From the NCBI RefSeq assembly GCF_019285775.1, contig NZ_CP079105.1:3294603-3358602 (forward strand): 64,000 bases of DNA, read 5' to 3'. Every line of letters begins with the position of its first letter. Positions within the stretch are counted from its first letter, which is position 1. The translations under genes and the position numbers were made by a program. This document shows positions 18,115-26,538 of this stretch, piece after piece. The DNA comes from Skermania piniformis. Its GTDB lineage: Bacteria; Actinomycetota; Actinomycetes; Mycobacteriales; Mycobacteriaceae. The notes under the pieces are model-generated. The model was not told where the DNA came from and ran no database searches. It was given only the letters and a program-made list of their open reading frames with translations.

Positions 18115-18915
18115 GTGACGGTCGATACCCAGTACGAGGACTTGTTGCGGCACGTCCTGGCAGCGGGTGCGGCGAAGGGCGATCGCACCGGCACCGGAAC
18201 TCGCAGCGTGTTCGGCCATCAGTTGCGCTACCCGTTGACCCAGGGCTTCCCGCTGGTCACCACCAAGAAAGTGCACCTGCGTTCGATCGTCTACGAGCTG
18301 CTGTGGTTTCTCCGGGGCGACTCCGACGTCGGCTGGCTGCGTGAGCACGGCGTCACCATCTGGGACGAGTGGGCCGGGCCGAACGGCGAGCTGGGCCCGA
18401 TATACGGCGTGCAGTGGCGGTCCTGGCCGACCCCGGACGGTAACCACATCGACCAGATCTCCGGCGTGCTGGATACCCTGCGCCGCGACCCCGATTCGCG
18501 CCGGATGGTGGTCTCGGCGTGGAACGTCGCCGAGCTGGACCGGATGGCGCTGGCCCCCTGCCACGTGCTCTTCCAGTTCTACGTCGCCGACGGCGCGTTG
18601 AGCTGCCAGCTGTACCAGCGCAGCGCCGACCTGTTCCTCGGCGTGCCGTTCAATATCGCCGGCTACGCACTGCTCACCCATATGGTGGCGCAGCAGGTCG
18701 GACTGACGCCGGGCGACTTCATCTGGACCGGCGGGGACTGCCACATCTACGACAACCACGTCGAGCAGGTCACCCGGCAGTTGGGGCGCGAGCCGTACCC
18801 GTTCCCGACCCTGCGGTTGCGAGCGGCGTCGTCACTGTTCGACTACCGCTACGACGACGTGGACGTGGTGGACTACCGGCATCACCCGGCGATCAAGGCG
18901 CCCGTTGCCGTCTGA
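18115..18915 (+). CDS. thyA: Thymidylate synthase
   Basis: It methylates dUMP to dTMP using methylenetetrahydrofolate and releases dihydrofolate, which the adjacent DfrA recycles. The 266-residue protein has the ThyA signatures [16 protein letters not shown], the active-site Cys in [32 protein letters not shown] and GDCHIYDNH. The GTG at 18115 is chosen because the family opens [20 protein letters not shown] box lies six bases before it, so translation is probably leaderless. The coding end overlaps the dfrA start by 11 bases. Confidence 0.96.
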   Translation: MTVDTQYEDLLRHVLAAGAAKGDRTGTGTRSVFGHQLRYPLTQGFPLVTTKKVHLRSIVYELLWFLRGDSDVGWLREHGVTIWDEWAGPNGELGPIYGVQWRSWPTPDGNHIDQISGVLDTLRRDPDSRRMVVSAWNVAELDRMALAPCHVLFQFYVADGALSCQLYQRSADLFLGVPFNIAGYALLTHMVAQQVGLTPGDFIWTGGDCHIYDNHVEQVTRQLGREPYPFPTLRLRAASSLFDYRYDDVDVVDYRHHPAIKAPVAV

Positions 18916-19402
18916 GGCGGTCGTGCTGATCTGGGCGCAAGCCCGGAACGCGGCAATCGGCCTGCACAACGCGCTGCCCTGGCATATTCCGGAAGACCTG
19001 AAGCACTTCAAGGAACGCACCGCAGGGCACCCGGTGATCATGGGCCGGCGAACCTGGGACTCCCTGCAGCCGCCCTTTCGGCCGTTGCCCGGTCGGCGCA
19101 ACATCGTGCTGTCCCACGACGACGCCTGGACCGGGTCGGGCGCAACCCGGGCCGCCGACCTCGAGGAAGCGCTGAGGATCGCCGGACCGGGACGGACCTA
19201 CGTGGTCGGCGGCGCCCAGACCTACCGCGCGGCAATGCCTTACGCCGACTTTCTGGACGTCACCGAGATCGACGCGGACTACCCCGGCGACGCCTATGCC
19301 CCGGAGATCGACCCGGCGATCTGGCACCTGGCCGAGGACGGACCGTGGCAGGTCTCGGCCGGCATCCGCTACCGGTTCCGCGGCTATCTCAAGCGTCGAT
19401 GA
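18905..19402 (+). CDS. dfrA: Dihydrofolate reductase
   Basis: It reduces dihydrofolate to tetrahydrofolate with NADPH; it is the target of trimethoprim. The 165-residue protein shows the substrate loop [19 protein letters not shown] (about 18-36), the cofactor site [14 protein letters not shown] and the [13 protein letters not shown] loop. The TTG at 18905, within the end of thyA, is preferred because AAGG lies seven bases upstream; a GTG at 18923 would remove the first strand. The overlap means translational coupling with thyA. Its last 14 bases overlap the convergent LLM oxidoreductase gene. Confidence 0.94.
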   Translation: MPSEAVVLIWAQARNAAIGLHNALPWHIPEDLKHFKERTAGHPVIMGRRTWDSLQPPFRPLPGRRNIVLSHDDAWTGSGATRAADLEEALRIAGPGRTYVVGGAQTYRAAMPYADFLDVTEIDADYPGDAYAPEIDPAIWHLAEDGPWQVSAGIRYRFRGYLKRR

Positions 19403-20432
19403 TGCTGCGCAACTGCTCGATCAAGCCGACCCTGGCTGCGGTGTCCGTGCCGAGCGGCGCGACGTTGAGGCAGGTAACCCCGGCCGCGGCGAACGCCGCG
19501 ACGCGTTCGGCGACGAACCCGGCCGGCCCGATCAAGGAGACCGCGCGGACGAGCTCGGTCGGTACCGCCGCGGCCGCCGCGGTCTTCTCGCCGCTCAGAT
19601 AGAGCTCCTGGATGCGGGCGGCAGCGTCACCGTAGCCGTAGCGGGTGGCCAACTCGAAGTAGAAGTTCTTCGTCCGCGCCCCCATCCCGCCGATATACAG
19701 CGCCATCATCGGCTTGACCCAGTCCAGCAGCGGCTCCACGTCGTCGCCGATCGCCAGCGCAGGCCCGGCATAGATATCCAGCTCCCCGAGCGCCGGGTCA
19801 CGTTTCGCCCGGCCCGCAGCCAACGACTCCCCCCACACCCGCTCGGCCTTGTCCGGATCGAAGAAGATCGGCTGCCAGCCCTCGGCAAGTTCGGCGGTGA
19901 GCTCGACGTTCTTCGGCCCCAGCGCCGCGAGCAGGATCGGGATCCGCTCCCGAACCGGGTGGTTGATCAGCTTGAGCGGCTTGCCCAACCCGGTCCCCTG
20001 ATCGGCCGGCAACGGAATCTGGTAGTACCGGCCGGCGTGCACCACCTCTTCCCGACGCCACACCTGCCGACAGATCTCGATGATCTCGCGGGTCCGGCCG
20101 AGCGGCGCGTCGTACGGCACCCCGTGGAAACCTTCGACCACCTGGGGCCCGGACGCACCGAGGCCGAGCACGAACCGGCCGCCGGACACATAGTCCAGGC
20201 CGGCGGCGGTCATCGCGGTCAATGACGGCGTCCGGGTGTAGAGCTGCAGGATGCCCGAGGCGAGCTGCAACCGGGTGGTCCGGGCGGCCAGAAAGCCGAG
20301 AGCGCTCACGGCGTCGAAGGAGTACGCCTCCGGCACGAACACGATGTCCAGTCCGGCGCGCTCCAGGTCGGCGATCTCCGCCGCCGTCGCCTCGAAGCCG
20401 CCCGCGTAATTGGTTGTCAATCCGATCCGCAC
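19389..20432 (-). CDS. LLM class (F420-type) oxidoreductase
   Basis: This 347-residue TIM-barrel protein is of the bacterial luciferase-like monooxygenase family, in the branch whose actinobacterial members usually bind coenzyme F420. It opens MRIGLTTNYAGGF and has the LGASGPQVVEGFHGVPYD segment, and PILLAALGPKNVELTAELAEGW at about residues 175-196, typical of this group. The substrate cannot be inferred. The start is taken as the GTG at 20432 because the barrel begins there; the upstream codons (MSATYGCA) look like leader. Its end overlaps dfrA tail to tail. Confidence 0.85.
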   Translation of the reverse strand: MRIGLTTNYAGGFEATAAEIADLERAGLDIVFVPEAYSFDAVSALGFLAARTTRLQLASGILQLYTRTPSLTAMTAAGLDYVSGGRFVLGLGASGPQVVEGFHGVPYDAPLGRTREIIEICRQVWRREEVVHAGRYYQIPLPADQGTGLGKPLKLINHPVRERIPILLAALGPKNVELTAELAEGWQPIFFDPDKAERVWGESLAAGRAKRDPALGELDIYAGPALAIGDDVEPLLDWVKPMMALYIGGMGARTKNFYFELATRYGYGDAAARIQELYLSGEKTAAAAAVPTELVRAVSLIGPAGFVAERVAAFAAAGVTCLNVAPLGTDTAARVGLIEQLRSIIDA

Positions 20433-20547
20433 CGCACAACCGTACGTGGCCGACACCCGAAAAGTCGGGGCTGTCGCCTGGATCGCGCAACGGGTTCCAT
20501 GAAAGCGAGGCCGGAGATCGTCGAGGGGTCAGCCTCTGTTCGCGGCA

Positions 20548-20597
20548 GGACTCCGATACGGGGACGGAGTCCGACAGCCCGACGAACAGGGGCTGTC
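20548..20597. repeat. Two tandem hairpins in the 20433-20645 intergenic region
   Basis: Hairpin 1: GGACTCC (20548-20554) pairs with GGAGTCC (20566-20572). Hairpin 2 follows directly: GACAGCCC (20573-20580) pairs with GGGCTGTC (20590-20597) around a nine-base loop. They lie between divergent genes, so neither is a terminator of a known upstream gene on the plus strand. Confidence 0.5.
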
Positions 20598-20645
20598 GAT
20601 CTCCGTCTTCTCAATCATTCTGGTCGCTTCACCTATGGTGTGGCC

Positions 20646-21173
20646 ATGAGTGCACGAACCGGAGTAGTCCCGGTAGTTCGTGGGGCGATCTACTTCGGCG
20701 TTGCGATTGTTCTCGCTGCGATCGTGGGGATCGCGATCGTGGCATCGTTCGGTAGCGGGCGGGTGTTCACCGGGCTGCTGGTCGGCGCGCTGCTGTTCCT
20801 CGTCGTGGCGTTTGCGCTCTTCTGGGCCGACGCCGTCGTGCTCGACGAGCAACAGATCACCGTCCGGGTCCCGTGGGCCGCGACCGAACTGGGCTGGGAT
20901 CGCGTGCTGGCAGCTCGGTTGGCGAACATGCCGGACGGCCGATGGTCGCTGGCGTTGGACCTGACCGCTGGTAACGAGCCGTACAACGAACTGCTGCTGC
21001 TGGCGATCCCGCCCGTGGTCCGCAAGGTCGGCAACGCGTACGAGCTGCGCAAGCGCGAGCAGGTCGGCGAGGTGCTGGATCTGCTGCGGGCCAAGCAGGT
21101 ACCGATGACGGTGCTCCCCGAGATTCGGATGGCATTGGCCGACTTCTGGCAGATCGACCTGCCGGTCGGCTGA
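20646..21173 (+). CDS. Membrane protein with C-terminal PH-like domain, function unknown
   Basis: I do not recognise a named family with confidence. The 175-residue protein has two N-terminal membrane helices (about 10-33 and 40-60). A soluble region follows, with the strand pattern VVLDEQQITVRVPWAATELGWDRV and a C-terminal helix, resembling small bacterial PH-domain membrane proteins. The ATG at 20646 is chosen; a GTG two codons upstream is equally possible. A TATGGT box five bases before the ATG suggests a leaderless transcript. It stands alone, convergent with the SDR gene. Confidence 0.7.
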   Translation: MSARTGVVPVVRGAIYFGVAIVLAAIVGIAIVASFGSGRVFTGLLVGALLFLVVAFALFWADAVVLDEQQITVRVPWAATELGWDRVLAARLANMPDGRWSLALDLTAGNEPYNELLLLAIPPVVRKVGNAYELRKREQVGEVLDLLRAKQVPMTVLPEIRMALADFWQIDLPVG

Positions 21174-21199
21174 CCCCTGTTCCGGCGCAAAACCGACGT

Positions 21200-21958
21200 T
21201 CAGGAGAACCGGCGCAACACCGCGTCCGGAGCCACCTTCAACGCTCGGCCCAGCACCTCCCACGGCCAGCGCGGCACCATCGCCTCCGCCGGTTCCGCCT
21301 CGATGGCGTCGACCATCGCACGGTGTCCGACGGCAGCCTCGACCTGCAGCGGAGTCTTGCCGACCCGGGCCGTCATCTCCGACTCGATATAGCCGGGTAG
21401 CAACGTCGTGACCCGGATCGGGGTGTCGGCGACGCTCAACCGGATGCCTTCCCCCAGGTGTGCCGCACCGGCTTTCGAGGCGGCGTAAGCGGTCACGTTG
21501 CCGGCCGCTCCGCGTACCGCGCTGATCGACGCGACCACGACCAGGTGACCGGCATTGCGCTCACGGAAGATCTCCATCGCGGCCTCGCATTGGGCAAGGA
21601 GAGCGATGAAGTTGGTCTCGGCAGTCTGCTTGTTCACCGCAAACTTGCCGGTACCGATCGGCTGGCCCTTACCCAGACCGGCGTTGGCGATCACCCGATC
21701 GAGCCCGCCGAGCTCGGCATCGGCGGCCTGGAACACGCGGAAGACCGCGTCGTGGTCGTTGACGTCGAGCTCGTACACCTTGACCGTGATCCGCGGATAC
21801 TGCGCGCGCAGCTCCGCGGCCAAGGCATCCAACCGGTCGATACGGCGAGCACAGAGCGCCAGATTGCGCCCCTCAGCGGCAAACAGGCGGGCCATACCTT
21901 CGCCGAGGCCCGAACTGGCTCCGGTGATCAGGATGTTGCGTCGTTTGATCGGCTTCAC
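21200..21958 (-). CDS. Short-chain dehydrogenase/reductase
   Basis: This is a 252-residue classical SDR with the cofactor motif ITGASSGLGEGMA (about 11-23), NADP-type basic residues after strand 2 (CARRIDRL), NAG (IANAGLGKG), the catalytic Ser in VASISAVRG, and the YAASK catalytic Tyr and Lys. The substrate is unknown; closest in style to mycobacterial SDRs of lipid metabolism. The GTG at 21958 (MKPIKRRNILITG) is preferred since GGGGGG lies just upstream; a GTG nine codons earlier has no ribosome-binding site. It lies downstream of, and convergent with, the 20646 membrane protein gene. Confidence 0.88.
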   Translation of the reverse strand: MKPIKRRNILITGASSGLGEGMARLFAAEGRNLALCARRIDRLDALAAELRAQYPRITVKVYELDVNDHDAVFRVFQAADAELGGLDRVIANAGLGKGQPIGTGKFAVNKQTAETNFIALLAQCEAAMEIFRERNAGHLVVVASISAVRGAAGNVTAYAASKAGAAHLGEGIRLSVADTPIRVTTLLPGYIESEMTARVGKTPLQVEAAVGHRAMVDAIEAEPAEAMVPRWPWEVLGRALKVAPDAVLRRFS

Positions 21959-22103
21959 CCCCGGGTACCCCCCAACTGTCGGCACGAGCGGCTCGCGGTA
22001 GCTGCCACCAGCCCGAGAGGAGCGGAAATGACATCGGCAACCGCGGCCAGTGATGTCGCCGCGGTTGCCGAGTGGGCGAAATTCATGCCCGAAAGATTAA
22101 CGG

Positions 22104-22910
22104 TCAGTCGTCGCCCCAGTGCAGAGCGACGCCATGATCGGTCAGCCACGGCGCCGGATCGACTTTCGTGCCGTCCGGCTGCCAGATCTCCAGGTGCAGG
22201 TGCGGACCGGTGGACCAGCCCAGGTTCCCGACCGTGGCGATCACGTCGCCGGCGTTGACCCGCTGGCCGACGCTGGAGAGGATGTCGTTCACATGGCCGT
22301 ACACGCCGATGGTGCCGTCGTCGTGTTGTACCCGAACCCACTGCCCGAAGCCTGAGGCCGGGCCGGCTTCGATGACGGTGCCGCTGGCGACCGATCTGAT
22401 CGGCGTACCGATCGGGTCGGCGAAATCGAGCCCGGAGTGCATCGAGCCCCAGCGATAGCCGAATCCCGATGTGATCTGGCCGCTGTCGACCGGCCGCACC
22501 ACCTGAGCCTGCGGCACGATCGGCGCGGCGGCCTGCGCAAACCCCTGATTTACATCGTCCACCACTCCCTGCACCTCGGCAGGCAGCTCGAGGCTGGCCG
22601 GTAACTCCACCTTCGGCGGCTGCAGCGCCTGGGCGAACTGCTGGAGCGGAAGCGCCTGGGCAAGCTGCTCGATCGGCCCGGGAACGGGCGCCGGAGCCGG
22701 CGCCGGCGCTACCGGAGTGGCGTCGGCGACCCCGGGATGGATTACCTGATAGCCCGACGCGAGCATTGCGCCGGCCGCTACGGTTGCGGCGATCATCCGC
22801 TGCGAGTCGATCGACGGCGCCCTGTGCCTGCCGCCGTGACCCACCCTTCCTGGCGCGACGAGCTCAGCTGCCGCGATGTTCGACGGGCGAGTGCGATGCT
22901 GTGGCGACAC
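22104..22910 (-). CDS. Second M23 family peptidoglycan endopeptidase
   Basis: This is a secreted or anchored zinc endopeptidase, paralogue of the gene at 2925-3917. In the 268 residues: a basic N-terminal part, a hydrophobic segment at about 38-57, a Pro/Ala linker (66-80), then the peptidase domain with HSGLD (His158, Asp162), YGHVN (His206) and HLH (237-239), so all catalytic ligands are present. The GTG at 22910 is chosen because GAGGGA lies seven bases upstream and the resulting MSPQHRT start parallels MIQHRT of the paralogue. An MtrA-like repeat lies 34 bases upstream, in the same orientation as in the paralogue. Confidence 0.9.
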   Translation of the reverse strand: MSPQHRTRPSNIAAAELVAPGRVGHGGRHRAPSIDSQRMIAATVAAGAMLASGYQVIHPGVADATPVAPAPAPAPVPGPIEQLAQALPLQQFAQALQPPKVELPASLELPAEVQGVVDDVNQGFAQAAAPIVPQAQVVRPVDSGQITSGFGYRWGSMHSGLDFADPIGTPIRSVASGTVIEAGPASGFGQWVRVQHDDGTIGVYGHVNDILSSVGQRVNAGDVIATVGNLGWSTGPHLHLEIWQPDGTKVDPAPWLTDHGVALHWGDD

Positions 22911-22943
22911 GATGGAATCCCTCGATCTGTTATCGAACGGTTT

Positions 22944-22961
22944 GGTAACGAATCGGTATAC
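22944..22961. promoter_or_regulatory. MtrA-like direct repeat upstream of the second M23 gene
   Basis: GGTAACGAATCGGTATAC; its first 14 bases differ at one position from the site before the first M23 gene (2856-2873, minus strand). Orientation relative to the gene is the same in both. A GATAAC/GATATC-like -10 region follows each site at seven to nine bases. Confidence 0.55.
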
Positions 22962-23170
22962 GTCCCAGATAGAAGAATACATCGCCGTGACCGGATCGCA
23001 ACATAGCGGCCTTGACCTGCGGATTCGACAGGCCTAAGAAGATCGATCGTCGAGGGAGGCGACCGAGGCCGGGACAGTTGGGGCTTACCCCGCGGCGGGC
23101 ATGTCTACACCGACGAGGTCACCGACGGCAAACCCGCCCGCTACCGTCCAGCAGCCGACCGGCGTGGATG

Positions 23171-23230
23171 TGGCCGACCGGAATTTTGCCGGCATGAATG
23201 AGTCCGGCATGAATGTGGCCGGCGGGAATG
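23171..23230. repeat. Four imperfect 15-base tandem repeats
   Basis: The units are 23171-23185, 23186-23200, 23201-23215 and 23216-23230. Units 2 and 3 share CCGGCATGAATG exactly and the outer units are degenerate. They lie just past the stop of the PAS gene. Confidence 0.7.
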
Positions 23231-23246
23231 TAATCGAACAACCGAC

Positions 23247-23702
23247 TCAGGTCGGGCGGGCGTCTGCCTCCAGGCCGCCATGCTCGTACGGACTCTGCGT
23301 GATCCGGCCGTCCGACCACAGTTGATCGGTGACGTCGTGGAAGGCAACGAGCGCCACCGGGTCGTCGGCACGCCGCAACGCCGACGAACTGATCACCGCG
23401 CGGACGACGGACTCGTCCTCATGCCACAGCTCGACGAGCCGACCCGCCCACGTCCGCAACGTGGCCGCCAGGCCCTCTTCCATCGCCGGGCGCTGCACCA
23501 GGAGGTCCGGGAACAAAATCTCGCTCATCGCGCCGGACTCGTAGCCGAGCATGTGCTCGAAGGCCGGGTTGGCGTGGACGATGCCGCCGTCGGGCGACAC
23601 TGCAACGATCGGAACCGGAAGGCGATCGAGCAGGGTCAGTGCGGACAACTGCTCCAAGTAGTCCCACGGCGTGTGCGCCTCTGCTTGCCTGCGCTCGTCC
23701 AC
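23247..23702 (-). CDS. PAS domain protein
   Basis: This is a small soluble sensor-like protein of about 151 residues with a single PAS domain: LDRLPVPIVAVSPDGGIVHANPAFEHMLGY (about 26-55), then the helical and beta parts ending PVALVAFHDVTDQ. No kinase, cyclase or DNA-binding domain is attached, so it may act as a stand-alone sensor or through a partner. The ligand is unknown. The start is uncertain: the GTG at 23702 has GGGG seven bases upstream; a TTG at 23744 would add MDRDFNFDERRGVL. It is transcribed away from the tRNA and has no operon partner. Confidence 0.7.
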   Translation of the reverse strand: MDERRQAEAHTPWDYLEQLSALTLLDRLPVPIVAVSPDGGIVHANPAFEHMLGYESGAMSEILFPDLLVQRPAMEEGLAATLRTWAGRLVELWHEDESVVRAVISSSALRRADDPVALVAFHDVTDQLWSDGRITQSPYEHGGLEADARPT

Positions 23703-24030
23703 CAGTACACCCCGTCGTTCGTCGAAGTTGAAGTCGCGATCCAATCCTAGCCACAAGCTCGACCATGTCGCGCGCAACCCAGACGTTGCCGATGACCTCG
23801 CACGACAGACCTGTTTCCGGCGACCCCGCCCGGGACCCTCGATCAGCCGAAACATGACGAGGCCGGACCGGCATGAAATCCAGCAGGTACGTAGAGCGGG
23901 TGACACCGGCCCCTAAGATATCGACCGGAACCTCGCGAGACAAGCCCGGCCGGACAACCTCGGGAAGCGCGGCCCGAGCAGCACCCATCACCCGCGCGCG
24001 CCGGTTACACTCCGCCCGGTCGGCACCCCG
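23703..24030. other. 328-base region between the PAS gene and tRNA-Arg
   Basis: It must contain the promoters of the PAS gene (leftward) and the tRNA (rightward). The first 40 or so bases may be coding if the PAS gene starts at the upstream TTG. I see no gene, repeat or hairpin of note in the rest. Confidence 0.5.
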
Positions 24031-24103
24031 GCCCCAGTAGCTCAGGGGATAGAGCAACCGCCTCCTAAGCGGTAGGTCGCAGGTTCGAATCCTGCCTGGG
24101 GCA
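24031..24103 (+). tRNA. tRNA-Arg, anticodon CCT
   Basis: A complete cloverleaf: acceptor GCCCCAG/CTGGGGC, D stem GCTC/GAGC, anticodon stem ACCGC/GCGGT with loop CTCCTAA (anticodon CCT at 24064-24066, reads AGG). The T arm is GCAGG-TTCGAAT-CCTGC and the discriminator base is A. CCA is not encoded. No integration-type duplication of its 3' end is seen nearby. Confidence 0.96.
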
Positions 24104-24105
24104 CA

Positions 24106-25218
24106 TCAACCTCGGCCCGCGATCGCCCGACGTTCGTACGCCCAGCCCGGGCCGCGCAGCAGATACGACCAACGATCGCGCCAGGTGGCTGCGCCGGCGA
24201 TGTCCCCAGCGAGGTCGAGCCATTCGTGCCCGGCGATTCGGACCGGGTTGACGGTGTCGATGTTGCGGGTGAGGCCGTAGACGGGCCGCTCCCCCTCCGG
24301 CTCGAACGTCCCGAACAGCCGGTCCCAGATGATCAGAATCCCGCCGTGATTGCGGTCGAGGTAACGGCGGTTCGACCCGTGATGCACCCGGTGGTGCGAG
24401 GGGGTGTTCAGCCAGCGTTCCAGCGGTCCGATCGTGTCGATCGCCTCCGTGTGGATCCAGAACTGATACATCAGGTCCAGCGCTCGAGCCTGCATTATCA
24501 AGCCCGGCCGTACCCCGAGCAGTGCCACCAATCCGTACGGCGCGAGCATCGTGATGTTCTCCGCCACCGGTTGCCGCAACGCGGTGGACAGGTTGTAGCG
24601 CTCGCTGGAGTGGTGGACCACGTGTACCGCCCACAGCCAACGGCACTCGTGACTGAGTCGATGATCCCAGTAATAGAGGAAATCCCAGCCGAGTACCCCG
24701 ACCACCAGTCCGAGCGGACCGCCGCCGAGATCATAGCGACTACGCTCGAACAGCCGGCGTCCGGTGATCTGCGCCGCCCATGTGGTGGCGACCGTCAATG
24801 CGGTGGTGGCAACGGCCGATACCGCCAGAACGCCGGCGAGCTGCAACCCGACCGGCTGATCGGGCCGATCGGTATCGGCGAATCCCGGCGCGACGCCTGC
24901 CGCGGGCAGCGAACCGGCGTCCCGCCGCCGCCGCCATATGTCCTGCGCGGTCGTCGCCACGGTCGTGACCACCGCGGCACCGACGAGCAACCGCGCATGC
25001 CGTCCGACCCCAGGAGTAATCGGATCCAGCAGCTTTTCGGCAACGAAAGGCGCCACAAGAGAGCCGAAGCCCATCGACAGGCTGGCCAGGGTGTCGGCGA
25101 GCTGATAATCGCCAGCCCGGGAGCCGTCGGACACAGGATGGCGCCGCTGCCAACGGTATTCGGCCACCATCGCGCCGACATACGCCGGGATGGCGACAAC
25201 CGTGAGATCTATTTTCAT
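24106..25218 (-). CDS. Sterol desaturase / fatty acid hydroxylase superfamily membrane protein
   Basis: This is a 370-residue di-iron membrane oxygenase-type protein. It has several hydrophobic segments (about 5-20, 40-65, 75-95, 125-150, 165-183) and the family's histidine clusters HRLSH (186-190), HVVHH (199-203) and HHRVHH (near 282), arranged as in C-4/C-5 sterol and fatty acid hydroxylases. The substrate is unknown; eukaryote-like sterol synthesis is not implied. The ATG is at 25218. A hairpin with AAGGAG in its loop lies just upstream. The gene ends two bases from the convergent tRNA-Arg. Confidence 0.85.
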   Translation of the reverse strand: MKIDLTVVAIPAYVGAMVAEYRWQRRHPVSDGSRAGDYQLADTLASLSMGFGSLVAPFVAEKLLDPITPGVGRHARLLVGAAVVTTVATTAQDIWRRRRDAGSLPAAGVAPGFADTDRPDQPVGLQLAGVLAVSAVATTALTVATTWAAQITGRRLFERSRYDLGGGPLGLVVGVLGWDFLYYWDHRLSHECRWLWAVHVVHHSSERYNLSTALRQPVAENITMLAPYGLVALLGVRPGLIMQARALDLMYQFWIHTEAIDTIGPLERWLNTPSHHRVHHGSNRRYLDRNHGGILIIWDRLFGTFEPEGERPVYGLTRNIDTVNPVRIAGHEWLDLAGDIAGAATWRDRWSYLLRGPGWAYERRAIAGRG

Positions 25219-25226
25219 GATGGCAC

Positions 25227-25256
25227 GAGGCGGCGCTCCTTGCGGAACGCCGCCTC
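25227..25256 (-). terminator. Hairpin between glsB-like gene and the hydroxylase gene
   Basis: GAGGCGGCG (25227-25235) pairs perfectly with CGCCGCCTC (25248-25256). On the transcribed strand the loop contains AAGGAG. It may terminate the upstream GlsB-type gene, or mask and present a ribosome-binding sequence for the hydroxylase gene, whose ATG is about 17 bases further on. Confidence 0.55.
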
Positions 25257-25293
25257 TGCGTCAGGTCGTCGAAATGTGGGTGAGGTACCCCCG

Positions 25294-25566
25294 TTACTGG
25301 CGTACTCGTCGACCGGAGATCGCCAAGTAGGCGGAGATCAGTCCGATTGCGATGATCACGCCGACGACGAACGGGATCACCTCGAATCCGCCGTTCGAGT
25401 TGGTGTAGCCGAACTGATAGGTCAGCCACGATCCGAGGAACGAGCCCGCCACACCGAGAACTATCGTCATCAGCACGCCGATATTCTGGTTACCGGGCAT
25501 CAGCAAACGTGCCAGCGCGCCTATGATCAGGCCGACCAAGAGCGCGCTGAGAATTGTTCCGATCAT
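25294..25566 (-). CDS. GlsB/YeaQ/YmgE family small membrane protein
   Basis: This 90-residue protein is almost entirely hydrophobic, with three membrane helices (about 3-20, 28-47, 61-83) and glycine-rich turns (LIIGALARLLMPG), matching the transglycosylase-associated GlsB/YeaQ family. These proteins are often stress-induced, but their biochemical role is not known and they are not transglycosylases themselves. The ATG at 25566 has a strong AAGGAGAG site upstream. It is a single gene followed by a hairpin. Confidence 0.88.
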   Translation of the reverse strand: MIGTILSALLVGLIIGALARLLMPGNQNIGVLMTIVLGVAGSFLGSWLTYQFGYTNSNGGFEVIPFVVGVIIAIGLISAYLAISGRRVRQ

Positions 25567-25705
25567 TGTCGATCTCTCCTTACCTGACGGCCGACGGCGG
25601 CATCTTCCGAGCCCCGGCCACACCCTCGACAGTACCCCTGCTGGATGACTCGGAAACCGCAAATTGCCTGCAGATACCCGGACTGTGTCGTTCTTTTCCG
25701 GCCGT

Positions 25706-26488
25706 TCACAGTAAAGAGATCTGCTCGCCCGGTCCGGGCAGATCGGCGCGGCGCAGCAAGTCCGGCGAATTGTTCCGAACGCTGTTCACCGCTTGCCCGA
25801 CCGGACGAATTTCCAACCCGGCCACGACGGTCTCGGCGGGCGCATCCAGCAACGTGGCCGGCGCCGGCCGATCCGGAGCCAGCCACGCCGGCCAATCCTG
25901 GGCCGGCAGGAACAACGGCATCCGATCGTGGATCTGCTGCAGCGGACCGACCGCGGCCGTGGTGAGGATGGTGCAGCTCGACAGCGGCGGCTGATCCGGG
26001 ACCGTCGGATCGCGCCAGACCGACCAGAGCCCGGCCACCGCCAGCCGGTCACCGTTCGCCGGGGTCGTGAAGTACGCCACCTTGGTCGCCTTGCCGTCTG
26101 CGCCGGCCACGACCTGCCACTCGTACCAGCCGTCCATCGGGATCAGGCACCGCCGCGAGCGCATCGCATCGCGGAACGACGGCAGCCGAGCCGCCGTGTC
26201 GGCACGGGCGTTGAACAGGGGCTTTCCTCCGGCCGGCACGCCCGGCTCGGCGGCCGGGGTCCAATGGGGGACCAGCCCCCACCGCATCCGCCGAATCCGC
26301 CGCCGGGCGGCCGGGGTGCCGCGATCGTGCCGGCTGACCACGGTGAGCACTTTTTCGGTCGGGGCGACGTTGTAGTTCGGGCCGGCCTCGGCGGGCGTCA
26401 ACGGCTCGTTCGGATCGGTCTCGTCGAGTGCGTCGAACTCGGCCACGAGCCGGCCCGGGTCCGCCGTGGACGCGTATCTACCGCACAT
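25706..26488 (-). CDS. SRAP (HMCES/YedK) abasic-site processing protein
   Basis: It forms a thiazolidine crosslink to abasic sites in single-stranded DNA, shielding them. The 260-residue protein has the required Cys2 (MCGRYAS, exposed after Met removal), the Asn in [23 protein letters not shown], the catalytic Glu in [11 protein letters not shown] and the His in IHDRMP, i.e. a complete active site. The ATG at 26488 is fixed by the need for Cys2. Rv3226c holds the same place next to aroA in M. tuberculosis. It diverges from aroA with 50 bases between. Confidence 0.95.
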   Translation of the reverse strand: MCGRYASTADPGRLVAEFDALDETDPNEPLTPAEAGPNYNVAPTEKVLTVVSRHDRGTPAARRRIRRMRWGLVPHWTPAAEPGVPAGGKPLFNARADTAARLPSFRDAMRSRRCLIPMDGWYEWQVVAGADGKATKVAYFTTPANGDRLAVAGLWSVWRDPTVPDQPPLSSCTILTTAAVGPLQQIHDRMPLFLPAQDWPAWLAPDRPAPATLLDAPAETVVAGLEIRPVGQAVNSVRNNSPDLLRRADLPGPGEQISLL

Positions 26489-26538
26489 ATCCCCATGCTG
26501 ACACGCACCCCCGACACCCGATAGGCGAAGATGACCGC

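Larger units (their letters stand above)
22911..23246. other. 336-base region between the second M23 gene and the PAS gene
   Basis: It holds the M23 promoter with an MtrA-like site (22944-22961) and four imperfect 15-base repeats (23171-23230). A plus-strand frame of 74 codons from 23101 runs through the repeats and into the PAS gene; I do not think it is a gene. Confidence 0.5.

Noticed and set aside
23101-23325. 74-codon plus-strand frame through the 15-base repeats, looking a little like pentapeptide repeats (MNESGMNVAGGN)
   Set aside because: The apparent peptide repeat comes from the DNA repeat; the rest overlaps the PAS gene antisense and has no ribosome-binding site.
24031-24110. Integration site at the tRNA-Arg 3' end
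   Set aside because: No direct repeat of the tRNA 3' end, integrase gene or base-composition shift is seen on either side.
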